Shown: positions 6,540 through 13,903 of the stretch, one piece after another | How positions within the stretch are numbered: the stretch's first letter is position 1 | Layout of the letters: each line of letters starts with the position of its first letter | Source: an uncultured Lachnospiraceae bacterium | GTDB taxonomy: Bacteria > Bacillota > Clostridia > Lachnospirales > Lachnospiraceae | Direction of reading: 5' to 3' | DNA length: 22,835 nucleotides | NCBI GenBank assembly: GCA_949076555.1 | Contig: CARUOB010000023.1 | Coordinates: forward strand, 3,608 to 26,442 | Translations under genes and position numbers: made by a program | The notes under the pieces: generated by a model | Told to the model about the DNA's origin: nothing | The model's input: only the letters and a program-made list of their open reading frames with translations | Databases searched by the model: none

Positions 6540-8234
6540 ATGGGAAAGAAGGAGAATGGGGTATCAGTGAAAAAAAGTCAGGCGGCGCAGTTAAAAAGGC
6601 TGGTGCGGCAGGCGCTTGTGTCAGTGGTAATAGGAGGAGGTCTGCTGCTCGGATTTATATTTTTTAATCTGTGCATGTCCCGGTTATACAGCGCGCAGGT
6701 CAACACGACCGTGGCGCTTAACCAGTATCGGACGGCTTCAAAAACATTGACTTACGACATACAGTCCTATGCCGTCACGGGGGATCAGAGATATTATGAC
6801 GGCTACATGAAGGAACTGAACGAGGATAAAAACAGGGAGCAGGCGATTGCCGCCTTGGAGAACTGTGGGCTTAAAGATGCGGAGTGGACGAGCCTGAACC
6901 AGATTGCCGCGATGTCAAATGAACTCGTGCCGCTGGAGCAGGAAGCAATCGGGCATGTACAGGCAGGCGACCTTGCGGCAGCACAGGCGTGTGTGTTCAG
7001 CGAGCACTATGGCAATTCGGTGGATCAGATCAACGACCAGACGGATGAGACAATTCACGAAATTCTGGACAGAAAAGAAAGAGGGCAGATAGGACTGAAA
7101 ATTTTCCAATATCTGTTTGAGATTTTGTTCGCGCTGTCTTTCCTGTACCTTGTGAAAGAATTTGTCAGGACGATCAAATTTTCGGAAAAAGAGCTGCTGG
7201 AGCCGATTATGAAAGTGTCGGATCAGATGGAAGTGCTTGCAGGCGGAGAATTTCATGTGGAACTTGATCTGGAAGCGGATGAGAGCGAAGTTGGCAGAAT
7301 GGTTGCAGCCATCGCCTTTATGAAAGAAAACCTGCTTGGCATGATTAAAGAGATCACCCAGACGCTTGAGCAGATGGGGAACGGTAATTACCGGATACAT
7401 ATCGAACAGGAATACGTGGGTGAATTTATATCGATCAAAGAGTCTTTGCAGCAGATTGCGGAGAAGATGCGGGAAACGCTCGGAACGATCCGCAGTGTTT
7501 CGGGACAGATTGACAGCGGTTCGGAACAGCTTGCGTATGCGGCGCAGGATCTGGCGGAAAACTGTACCCTGCAGGCAGCTCAGGTATCGGAGCTGATGAC
7601 GGCCTTCGACGCTATGACGAAGAGCATGGAAGAGAATGCGAATGAAGCCGAGCAGTCCGCAAGCAAGGCGGCTGCGGCCGGTTTGACGCTGTCAAAAGGC
7701 AATGAGAAGCTGCAGGAATTGAAGGGTTCCATTCAGGAAATCGGCAGATGTTCCGAGCAGATCAGCACCATTATAGAAGCGATCGAGGATATTGCTTCCC
7801 AGACAAATCTGCTGGCGCTGAACGCGGCCATTGAGGCGGCGAGAGCGGGCGAGGCAGGCAGGGGTTTTGCCGTCGTGGCGGAGCAGGTGAAAAATCTGGC
7901 GAATGAATCCGCAAATGCGGCAGGCAGAACCACAGAGCTGATAGAGACGACTGTTTCCGTGATGGACAAGAGTATTGCGATTGCGGAGGAGACGGAAGCC
8001 AATATGAATCAGGTAATGGCGGACGCAAAGGAAGCCACCGAAAAGATGGGACAGATCGAGAAGATCCTGAAGAGAGATACCAGACGTATGCAGGAGCTGA
8101 ATGAAAATGTAACACAGGTTTCATCGGCGGTTGACAACAACTCGGCAACCTCGGAGGAGACGGCGGCTGTCAGCACGGAACAGAAAACGCAGGTGGAGAC
8201 GATGGTAGAATTGATGGACAGATTTGAGATTTAA
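6540..8234 (+). CDS. Methyl-accepting chemotaxis protein
   Basis: A 564-residue transmembrane chemoreceptor. The ATG at 6540 follows AGGAGAAGG (6528-6536); an in-frame TTG at 6507 lacks an RBS. Topology: cytoplasmic basic N-terminus, TM1 about 24-48, an extracellular helical sensor (49-185, four-helix-bundle-like, resembling small-ligand or 4HB_MCP sensors), TM2 about 186-205, HAMP about 206-265, then a cytoplasmic coiled coil. The signalling tip at about 418-452 (IASQTNLLALNAAIEAARAG, then RGFAVVAEQVKNLA) is the invariant CheA/CheW-binding hairpin. TSEETAA near 538-544 looks like a methylation site. There is no C-terminal CheR tether pentapeptide. No che or fli genes are in the window, so this is an orphan receptor; the ligand is unknown. 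Confidence 0.93.
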   Translation: MGKKENGVSVKKSQAAQLKRLVRQALVSVVIGGGLLLGFIFFNLCMSRLYSAQVNTTVALNQYRTASKTLTYDIQSYAVTGDQRYYDGYMKELNEDKNREQAIAALENCGLKDAEWTSLNQIAAMSNELVPLEQEAIGHVQAGDLAAAQACVFSEHYGNSVDQINDQTDETIHEILDRKERGQIGLKIFQYLFEILFALSFLYLVKEFVRTIKFSEKELLEPIMKVSDQMEVLAGGEFHVELDLEADESEVGRMVAAIAFMKENLLGMIKEITQTLEQMGNGNYRIHIEQEYVGEFISIKESLQQIAEKMRETLGTIRSVSGQIDSGSEQLAYAAQDLAENCTLQAAQVSELMTAFDAMTKSMEENANEAEQSASKAAAAGLTLSKGNEKLQELKGSIQEIGRCSEQISTIIEAIEDIASQTNLLALNAAIEAARAGEAGRGFAVVAEQVKNLANESANAAGRTTELIETTVSVMDKSIAIAEETEANMNQVMADAKEATEKMGQIEKILKRDTRRMQELNENVTQVSSAVDNNSATSEETAAVSTEQKTQVETMVELMDRFEI

Positions 8235-8263
8235 GGGGACATTCCTGCGGGGCTGAAAGTAGA

Positions 8264-8292
8264 TTGCAAAAACGAAAACCCTATGATACAAT
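8264..8292 (+). promoter_or_regulatory. Promoter of the butyrate operon
   Basis: TTGCAA (8264-8269), a 17-nt spacer and TACAAT (8287-8292). The predicted start near 8299 gives a roughly 90-nt leader before thl. No obvious Rex-type (TTGTTAANNNNTTAACAA) operator was seen around it. Confidence 0.8.
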
Positions 8293-8390
8293 AGTAACGG
8301 CGAACAATGACAAAAAAATAACAATCGTCGGCAAGCCTTGAATACAGGGCTTTTCACTAAAAAAATATTACAAATATGGAGGAGAAAAAA

Positions 8391-9572
8391 ATGGCAAAAA
8401 AAGTTGTTTTGGCAGGCGCATGTCGTACTGCAATCGGTACAATGGGCGGAGCACTGAGCACCACACCGGCAGCAGATCTTGGAGCAGTCGTAATTAAAGA
8501 GGCTTTGAACAGGGCAGGAGTGTCTCCTGACCAGGTGGATCAGGTGTACATGGGTTGTGTTATTCAGGCGGGACAGGGCCAGAACGTGGCTCGCCAGGCC
8601 TCCATTAAAGCAGGGCTTCCCAACGAGGTTCCGGCAGTGACCATCAACGTAGTTTGCGGTTCCGGCTTAAACTGTGTGAACATGGCTGCGCAGATGATTC
8701 AGGCAGGCGATGCTGACATCGTGGTTGCAGGCGGTATGGAGAACATGTCCATGGCTCCTTATGCGGTTATGCAGGGACGTTACGGTTACAGAATGAACAA
8801 CGGCACGCTGGTTGACACGATGGTGAACGATGCGCTGTGGGATGCTTTCAATAACTACCATATGATTATGACTGCGGACAACATCTGCAGAGAGTGGGGC
8901 CTTACCCGCGAGGAGCTGGATGAGTTTGCACTCAAGAGCCAGACGAAGGCTGAGGCGGCGCAGAAGAGCGGCGCATTCGACAAAGAGATCGTGCCTGTTA
9001 TGGTGAAGAAGAAAAAAGAGATGGTTGAGTTCAAGGTTGACGAGGGACCGAGACCGGGTTCCACCATCGAGGGACTGCAGAAACTTCGTCCGATCAATCC
9101 CGACGGATTCGTGACCGCAGGAAACGCTTCCGGCATCAACGACGGTGCGGCTGCTATCGTGGTGATGAGCGAGGAGAAGGCAAAAGAGCTTGGCGTGAAG
9201 CCTATGGCTACTTTCGTAGCAGGTGCGCTTGCGGGCTGCAGACCTGAGGTTATGGGTATCGGTCCTGTTCCTGCGACGAAGAAAGTAATGGAAAAAGCAG
9301 GCTACAAGATTGAGGACTTCGATATCATCGAGGCGAACGAGGCGTTTGCGGCACAGTCTGTCGCAGTGGGCAAGGAGCTTGGCATCGACGTAGACAAGCA
9401 GCTTAACCCGAACGGCGGCGCGATTGCACTTGGCCATCCGGTAGGCGCATCAGGCGCGCGTATCCTCGTAACCCTGCTTCACGAGATGGAGGCGAAGGGT
9501 GCGAAGAAGGGTCTCGCTACGCTGTGTATCGGCGGCGGTATGGGGTGCGCTACCATCGTAGAAATGGACTAA
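8391..9572 (+). CDS. thl: Acetyl-CoA C-acetyltransferase (thiolase)
   Basis: Condenses two acetyl-CoA to acetoacetyl-CoA and CoA, the first step of butyrate synthesis. 393 residues, the normal length for biosynthetic thiolase (thlA/atoB family). The full catalytic set is present: nucleophile Cys89 in NVVCGSGLNCV, His349 in GHPVGASGAR and Cys379 in LCIGGGMGCA; the NEAFA motif is also present. The start is ATG 8391 after GGAGGAG (8378-8384); the in-frame ATG at 8376 overlaps that RBS. First gene of the operon, transcribed from the promoter at 8264-8292. It is followed by a 229-nt spacer that folds into one long hairpin. Confidence 0.96.
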   Translation: MAKKVVLAGACRTAIGTMGGALSTTPAADLGAVVIKEALNRAGVSPDQVDQVYMGCVIQAGQGQNVARQASIKAGLPNEVPAVTINVVCGSGLNCVNMAAQMIQAGDADIVVAGGMENMSMAPYAVMQGRYGYRMNNGTLVDTMVNDALWDAFNNYHMIMTADNICREWGLTREELDEFALKSQTKAEAAQKSGAFDKEIVPVMVKKKKEMVEFKVDEGPRPGSTIEGLQKLRPINPDGFVTAGNASGINDGAAAIVVMSEEKAKELGVKPMATFVAGALAGCRPEVMGIGPVPATKKVMEKAGYKIEDFDIIEANEAFAAQSVAVGKELGIDVDKQLNPNGGAIALGHPVGASGARILVTLLHEMEAKGAKKGLATLCIGGGMGCATIVEMD

Positions 9573-9579
9573 AGTCAGG

Positions 9580-9763
9580 GCGAAACGCTACTAAAATTGT
9601 TGGAACTGTACAAACAGTATAATCAACGCAGACGCGCTTGCGCTCCGTTCCAAACGTAGCGGTACTAGGCTCGAAAGTACCTCGCCAAGTACCGACGTTT
9701 TCCAAGGGTCTGCTTATGGTTATACTGTTTGCACAATGAGTGTAGCAATGTGAAGCGTTTCGC
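9580..9763 (+). other. 184-nt imperfect long hairpin filling the thl-crt spacer
   Basis: Nested complementary segments run inward from both ends: GCGAAACGCT (9580-9589)/AGCGTTTCGC (9754-9763), CAAACAGTATAA (9611-9622)/TTATACTGTTTG (9720-9731), GCAGAC (9628-9633)/GTCTGC (9708-9713), AAACGT (9652-9657)/ACGTTT (9695-9700) and CGGTACT (9660-9666)/AGTACCG (9688-9694). A second AGTACC (9676-9681) could compete for the innermost pairing. The left arm contains a small hairpin GCGC-TT-GCGC (9634-9643). There is no U run, so it is not a simple terminator. TCTGCTTAT (9709-9717) matches the end motif of the elements at 11534 and 21941. Confidence 0.75.
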
Positions 9764-9801
9764 AACTGCTGAAAAATTAAAACATAAAAAGGAGATAAAC
9801 A

Positions 9802-10587
9802 ATGGAATTTGTTTTATATGAAGTGAAAGGGCAGGTCGGCATCATCACGATCAACCGCGAGAAGGCGCTAAATGCGCTCAATTCCACGGTTCTGGACGAA
9901 CTGAACGCAACCCTTGACGGTGTGGATCAAAACGAGGTGAGATGTCTGATCCTGACGGGCGCAGGCGAGAAATCCTTTGTGGCAGGCGCGGATATCGGCG
10001 AAATGAGCACCCTTACCAAGGCGGAGGGCGAGGCTTTCGGCAAGAAGGGCAACGACGTGTTCCGTAAGTTAGAGACATTCCCGATTCCCGTGATCGCTGC
10101 GGTGAACGGATTTGCGCTTGGCGGCGGCTGCGAAATTTCCATGAGCTGCGATATTAGAATCTGCTCCGAGAACGCGGTATTCGGACAGCCCGAGGTAGGC
10201 CTTGGTATTACGCCCGGCTTCGGCGGCACACAAAGACTGGCTAGAATCGTCGGCCCCGGCATGGCGAAGCAGATGATTTATACGGCGAGAAACATCAAGG
10301 CGGACGAGGCGCTCCGCATCGGTCTGGTAAACGCGGTATACCCGCAGGCTGAGCTGATGGCGGCTGCCGAGAAGATGGCGGCGGGCATTGCGAAGAATGC
10401 GCCCATCGCGGTACGCAACTGCAAGAAAGCGATCAACGACGGTTTAGAGGTCGGTATGGATGACGCGATCGTGATCGAGGAGAAGCTCTTTGGCGACTGC
10501 TTCGAGACGGAAGATCAGAAATACGGCATGGCTTTCTTCCTTGACAAGAACAAAGAGAAGGTAAAAGAGCCGTTTAAGAACTGCTAG
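9802..10587 (+). CDS. crt: Short-chain enoyl-CoA hydratase (crotonase)
   Basis: Dehydrates (S)-3-hydroxybutyryl-CoA to crotonyl-CoA. 261 residues, typical of Crt. The RBS AAGGAG lies 8 nt before ATG 9802. Crotonase landmarks: oxyanion-hole segment AGADIGEM (61-68), LGGGCEISMSCDI with catalytic Glu111, and QPEVGLGITPGFGGTQRL with the second catalytic Glu131. Both glutamates are required for hydratase activity, which separates it from isomerase paralogues lacking one. Second gene of the operon. Its neighbours on both sides are the adjacent pathway steps, which supports the crotonyl-CoA assignment. Confidence 0.95.
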   Translation: MEFVLYEVKGQVGIITINREKALNALNSTVLDELNATLDGVDQNEVRCLILTGAGEKSFVAGADIGEMSTLTKAEGEAFGKKGNDVFRKLETFPIPVIAAVNGFALGGGCEISMSCDIRICSENAVFGQPEVGLGITPGFGGTQRLARIVGPGMAKQMIYTARNIKADEALRIGLVNAVYPQAELMAAAEKMAAGIAKNAPIAVRNCKKAINDGLEVGMDDAIVIEEKLFGDCFETEDQKYGMAFFLDKNKEKVKEPFKNC

Positions 10588-10604
10588 GGTATTTATGACG
10601 GAGG

Positions 10605-10638
10605 GCGGCCGTTTGGGTGGAAGCAAACGCTACGCCGC
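10605..10638 (+). other. Stem-loop in the crt-hbd spacer
   Basis: GCGGC (10605-10609)/GCCGC (10634-10638) enclose GTTTG (10611-10615)/CAAAC (10624-10628) with an 8-nt loop. There is no U tract. The rest of the 102-nt spacer is AT-rich and ends in the hbd RBS. Confidence 0.5.
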
Positions 10639-10689
10639 GCTTTGTAGGACAAACAAAATTAAAATTTAAATCTATAAGGAGGACTTACA

Positions 10690-11529
10690 ATGAAAGTAGG
10701 TATTATCGGTGCGGGAACCATGGGTTCCGGTATTGCGCAGGCATTTGCCATGACAGACGGTTACGAAGTGTGCCTCTGTGATATCAAGGAAGAGTACGCT
10801 GAGGGCGGCAAGGCGAAGATCCAGAAAAATATGAATTTCCTCGTAAGCAAGGAGAAGATCACGCAGGAGAAGGCTGACGAGATCATGGGCAAGATCACCA
10901 CAGGTTTGAACAATATCTGCGGTGAGTGCGATCTGATCGTTGAGGTTGCGCTGGAGAAGATGGAGATCAAGCAGGCGATCTTCAAGGAGCTGCAGGGTAT
11001 CGTTAAGAAGGACTGCATGTTTGCGAGCAACACTTCTTCCCTTTCCATCACCAAGATCGGTGAGGGCCTTGACAGACCTATGATCGGTATGCACTTCTTC
11101 AATCCCGCTGACAGAATGAAGCTGGTAGAGGTAATCAGAGGCGAGAATACCCCTCAGGAAATGGTAGACAAGATCACGAAGATCGCTGAGGAGATCGGCA
11201 AGACCCCTGTACAGGTAAAGGAAGCGCCCGGTTTCGTGGTAAACAGAATCCTGATCCCGATGATCAATGAGGCAATCGGTGTTCTCGATGCAGGCACCGC
11301 TTCCGCAGAGGATATCGACGTAGCTATGCAGCTCGGCGCATCCCATCCCATGGGTCCGTTGCACCTTGGCGACCTGATCGGTCTGGACATTTGTCTGGCT
11401 ATCATGGAAGTGCTTTACAACGAGACCAAGGACGAGAAGTATGCGCCCCAGCCTCTTCTTAAGAAGATGGTGGAGGATAAGAAGCTCGGCAGAAAGACCG
11501 GCGTTGGTTTCTTTGACTATTCGAAATAG
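10690..11529 (+). CDS. hbd: 3-hydroxybutyryl-CoA dehydrogenase
   Basis: Reduces acetoacetyl-CoA to (S)-3-hydroxybutyryl-CoA with NAD(P)H. 279 residues, matching clostridial Hbd (~280). Strong RBS AAGGAGG before ATG 10690. The N-terminal Rossmann domain opens MKVGIIGAGTMGSGIAQAF, with Asp31 at the end of strand 2, consistent with NADH preference. NTSSLSI (114-120) and HFFNPADRMKLVEVI (135-149) carry the catalytic His135-Glu147 pair. The C-terminal dimerisation domain begins GFVVNRILIPMINEA and includes DLIGLD. Third gene of the operon. NADH preference is inferred from the single Asp, not proven. Confidence 0.96.
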   Translation: MKVGIIGAGTMGSGIAQAFAMTDGYEVCLCDIKEEYAEGGKAKIQKNMNFLVSKEKITQEKADEIMGKITTGLNNICGECDLIVEVALEKMEIKQAIFKELQGIVKKDCMFASNTSSLSITKIGEGLDRPMIGMHFFNPADRMKLVEVIRGENTPQEMVDKITKIAEEIGKTPVQVKEAPGFVVNRILIPMINEAIGVLDAGTASAEDIDVAMQLGASHPMGPLHLGDLIGLDICLAIMEVLYNETKDEKYAPQPLLKKMVEDKKLGRKTGVGFFDYSK

Positions 11530-11533
11530 TCGA

Positions 11534-11656
11534 GATAAGCAGACTGAGAACAGCCAAAGAAAAGATTCTGGCTGCTTGCAGACATGAATCGTTTCTTTGT
11601 GCTGTTTGAGGGAGCAACGCGCATGAGAAATGCGAAGCATTTCGAGTCTGCTTATC
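11534..11656 (+). repeat. ATAAGCAG hairpin element, full copy in the hbd-bcd spacer
   Basis: Outer 12-bp perfect stem GATAAGCAGACT (11534-11545)/AGTCTGCTTATC (11645-11656). The inner arms pair AACAGCC with G-GCTGTT (one bulge), then AAAGAAA/TTTCTTT and GATTC/GAATC (11549-11568 with 11586-11606). The apical loop holds TGCTTGCA. On the right shoulder, GAGCAACGCG (11612-11621) is followed by a perfect hairpin GAAATGC-GAA-GCATTTC (11627-11643). The layout matches the element at 21941 though most arm bases differ. It begins 5 nt after the hbd stop and ends 54 nt before bcd. Confidence 0.78.
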
Positions 11657-11709
11657 CCATTATCTCATGGAAAAGAAGTATAAAATAAAACATGGAGGAA
11701 TAAAAGATC

Positions 11710-12861
11710 ATGGATTTTACGTTAAGCAAAGAACATGAAATGGCGAGAGCTCTGTTCAAAGAGTTCGCTGAAAAGGAAGTAAAACCTCTCGCTCAGGAAG
11801 TGGACGAGACAGAGGTTTTCCCGAGAGAGACCGTTGAAAAGATGGCAAAGTTAGGCTTTCTCGGCATTCCTGTTCCCAAGGAGTACGGCGGACAGGGCTG
11901 TGATCCTCTCACATACGCTATGTGCGTGGAGGAGCTTTCTAAAGTTTGCGGAACAACAGGCGTTATTGTATCCGCACATACCTCTCTGTGCTGCGATCCG
12001 ATTATGACCTACGGTACAGAAGAGCAGAAGCAGAAATATCTGGTTCCCCTTGCAAAGGGTGAGAAGCTGGGCGCATTCGGCCTGACAGAGCCCGGTGCAG
12101 GTACCGACGCGCAGGGTCAGCAGACCAAGGCTGTACTTGACGGTGAGGAGTGGGTGCTTAACGGTTCTAAGTGCTTCATCACCAACGGTAAGGAAGCTGA
12201 CGTTTATGTTATTTTCGCAATCACAGGTACGGTTGAGAAGCGCGGCCGTGTGCAGAAAGAGATTTCCGCATTTATCGTGGAGAAGGGTACACCCGGCTTC
12301 ACCTTCGGTACGAAGGAGAAGAAGATGGGTATCCGTGGTTCTTCCACTTACGAGCTGATCTTTACCGACTGCCGTATCCCGAAGGAGAATCTCCTTGGAC
12401 AGCAGGGTAAAGGCTTTAATATCGCTATGCACACGCTGGACGGCGGCCGTATCGGTATCGCTTCTCAGGCACTCGGTCTGGCTGAGGGCGCTCTCGAAAA
12501 CACCATCGCTTACGTGAAGGAGAGAAAGCAGTTCGGCAGAGCAATCGGCGCATTCCAGAACACACAGTTCCAGCTTGCCGATATGTCCACCAAGGTTGAG
12601 GCGGCGCAGCTTCTTGTTTACAAGGCTGCTATGGCGAAGGCAACCCAGAAGGTATATTCCGTAGAGGCAGCTAAGGCTAAGCTGTATGCGGCAGAGGTAG
12701 CTATGGAAGTGACCACGAAGGCAGTTCAGCTTCACGGCGGTTACGGCTATATCAGAGAATACGATGTTGAGCGCATGATGCGTGACGCAAAGATCACGGA
12801 GATCTACGAAGGCACAAGCGAAGTGCAGAGAATGGTTATCTCCGGGGCTCTGCTTAAATAA
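11710..12861 (+). CDS. bcd: Butyryl-CoA dehydrogenase
   Basis: FAD enzyme that reduces crotonyl-CoA to butyryl-CoA. With EtfBA it is expected to bifurcate electrons from NADH to crotonyl-CoA and ferredoxin, giving the pathway its energy-conserving step. 383 residues, the usual length. Acyl-CoA dehydrogenase signatures: GAFGLTEPGAGTDA in the mid domain and QLHGGYGYIREYDVERMMRD near the C-terminus, with catalytic base Glu367 in IYEGTSEVQR at the position used by short-chain enzymes. GGAGG (11694-11698) lies 11 nt before ATG 11710. Fourth in the operon, directly upstream of etfB-etfA, the arrangement known for Bcd-EtfBA complexes. Bifurcation is inferred from family and context. Confidence 0.96.
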   Translation: MDFTLSKEHEMARALFKEFAEKEVKPLAQEVDETEVFPRETVEKMAKLGFLGIPVPKEYGGQGCDPLTYAMCVEELSKVCGTTGVIVSAHTSLCCDPIMTYGTEEQKQKYLVPLAKGEKLGAFGLTEPGAGTDAQGQQTKAVLDGEEWVLNGSKCFITNGKEADVYVIFAITGTVEKRGRVQKEISAFIVEKGTPGFTFGTKEKKMGIRGSSTYELIFTDCRIPKENLLGQQGKGFNIAMHTLDGGRIGIASQALGLAEGALENTIAYVKERKQFGRAIGAFQNTQFQLADMSTKVEAAQLLVYKAAMAKATQKVYSVEAAKAKLYAAEVAMEVTTKAVQLHGGYGYIREYDVERMMRDAKITEIYEGTSEVQRMVISGALLK

Positions 12862-12881
12862 ACGATACGAAGTATTTTCGA

Positions 12882-12906
12882 GTGCCGTCTTACAGTAAGG
12901 CGGTAC
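12882..12906 (+). other. 11-bp stem-loop in the bcd-etfB spacer
   Basis: GTGCCGTCTTA (12882-12892) pairs with TAAGGCGGTAC (12896-12906) over 11 bp including two wobbles, with a CAG triloop. No U run follows; the etfB RBS comes about 15 nt later. Candidate processing or stabilising element. Confidence 0.65.
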
Positions 12907-12936
12907 ACATAAAAATTATAGAAGGAGAAAAATACA

Positions 12937-13719
12937 ATGAAAATTGTGGTTTGTGTGAAACAGGTTCCGGATACCGCGGGCGGCGTTAAGTTTAATCCTG
13001 ACGGAACTCTTGACAGAGGCGCTATGCTTACTATCATGAACCCTGATGATAAAGCAGGTCTGGAAGCAGCGCTCAGATTAAAAGATCAGTACGATGCAGA
13101 GGTGACGGTTGTAACGATGGGTCTTCCCAAGGCAGAAGAAGTTCTGCGCGAGGCGATGGCTATGGGCGCAGACAAGGGCGTTCTCGTGACAGACAGAGTG
13201 CTCGGCGGCGCTGATACATGGGCAACTTCCACCACACTGGCAGGTGCGATCAGAAATCTGGAGTACGATCTGATCATTACCGGACGTCAGGCGATCGACG
13301 GCGATACCGCACAGGTTGGTCCGCAGATTTCCGAGCATCTTGACATTCCCGTTATCTCTTATGCGCAGGATATCAAGATCGAGGGCGACAGCGTAGTTGT
13401 TGAGCGTCAGTATGAGGACAGATATCATGTGGTTAAGGCAAAAATGCCTTGCCTGATCACCGCTCTTTCCGAGTTGAATGAGCCTCGTTATATGACACCC
13501 GGCGGCATCTTCGACGCTTATAAGCAGGAGATCACCGTTTGGGGCAGAGCGGATCTTAAGGATGTTGATGATGCGAACTTGGGTCTTAAGGGTTCCCCGA
13601 CCAAGATTGCGAAGGCTTCCGACAAGGTGAGAAAGGGAGCAGGCGAGAAGGTTTCCCTTGATCCCGACGAGTCCGTAAGCTACATTGTTGACAAGTTGAA
13701 AGTGAAACACGTCATCTAA
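12937..13719 (+). CDS. etfB: Electron transfer flavoprotein, beta subunit
   Basis: Beta subunit of the Etf heterodimer serving butyryl-CoA dehydrogenase. 260 residues, normal for EtfB. The RBS GAAGGAG precedes ATG 12937. It opens with the family motif KIVVCVKQVPDT. The nucleotide-binding alpha/beta fold includes EVTVVTMGLPKAEEVLREAMAMG and LIITGRQAIDGDTAQVGPQ, the latter typical of EtfB. The subunit is expected to bind the bifurcating FAD and NADH in this complex class; that role is family knowledge. The order bcd-etfB-etfA is standard. Confidence 0.95.
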   Translation: MKIVVCVKQVPDTAGGVKFNPDGTLDRGAMLTIMNPDDKAGLEAALRLKDQYDAEVTVVTMGLPKAEEVLREAMAMGADKGVLVTDRVLGGADTWATSTTLAGAIRNLEYDLIITGRQAIDGDTAQVGPQISEHLDIPVISYAQDIKIEGDSVVVERQYEDRYHVVKAKMPCLITALSELNEPRYMTPGGIFDAYKQEITVWGRADLKDVDDANLGLKGSPTKIAKASDKVRKGAGEKVSLDPDESVSYIVDKLKVKHVI

Positions 13720-13721
13720 CG

Positions 13722-13862
13722 GCTGCAAAAGAAAAGCAAAACACCGTCGCAGAAAAAGCGTCTGCGACTTGAAGCAGGCATTTGGTTTTCTTGCAGCGTT
13801 AACGAGCAAACGTCCGATGAAATCGGACAGAAAGCGCGTAAGCGCGAGTTTGTGAGTTTAAC
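13722..13862 (+). other. Composite multi-stem structure in the etfB-etfA spacer
   Basis: The first module pairs GCTGCAA (13722-13728)/TTGCAGC (13791-13797) and GAAAAGCAAA (13731-13740)/TTTGGTTTTC (13781-13790, one mismatch), enclosing a perfect hairpin GTCGCAGA (13746-13753)/TCTGCGAC (13761-13768). The second module is a three-way junction: CAAAC (13807-13811)/GTTTG (13848-13852) around GTCCGAT-GAA-ATCGGAC (13812-13828) and GCGC-GTAA-GCGC (13834-13845, GNRA-type loop). GAGCAAACG at the junction recalls the GAGCAACGCG of the hairpin elements. It covers nearly the whole 184-nt spacer. Confidence 0.72.
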
Positions 13863-13903
13863 AAAGAATACGCGTAAAACGAGTGCGCAGAAAGAGGTAT
13901 AAA

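Noticed and set aside
10672..11640. 322-codon minus-strand frame opposite hbd
   Set aside because: Leu/His-rich antisense translation running through the hairpin element; hbd on the plus strand is complete and motif-rich.
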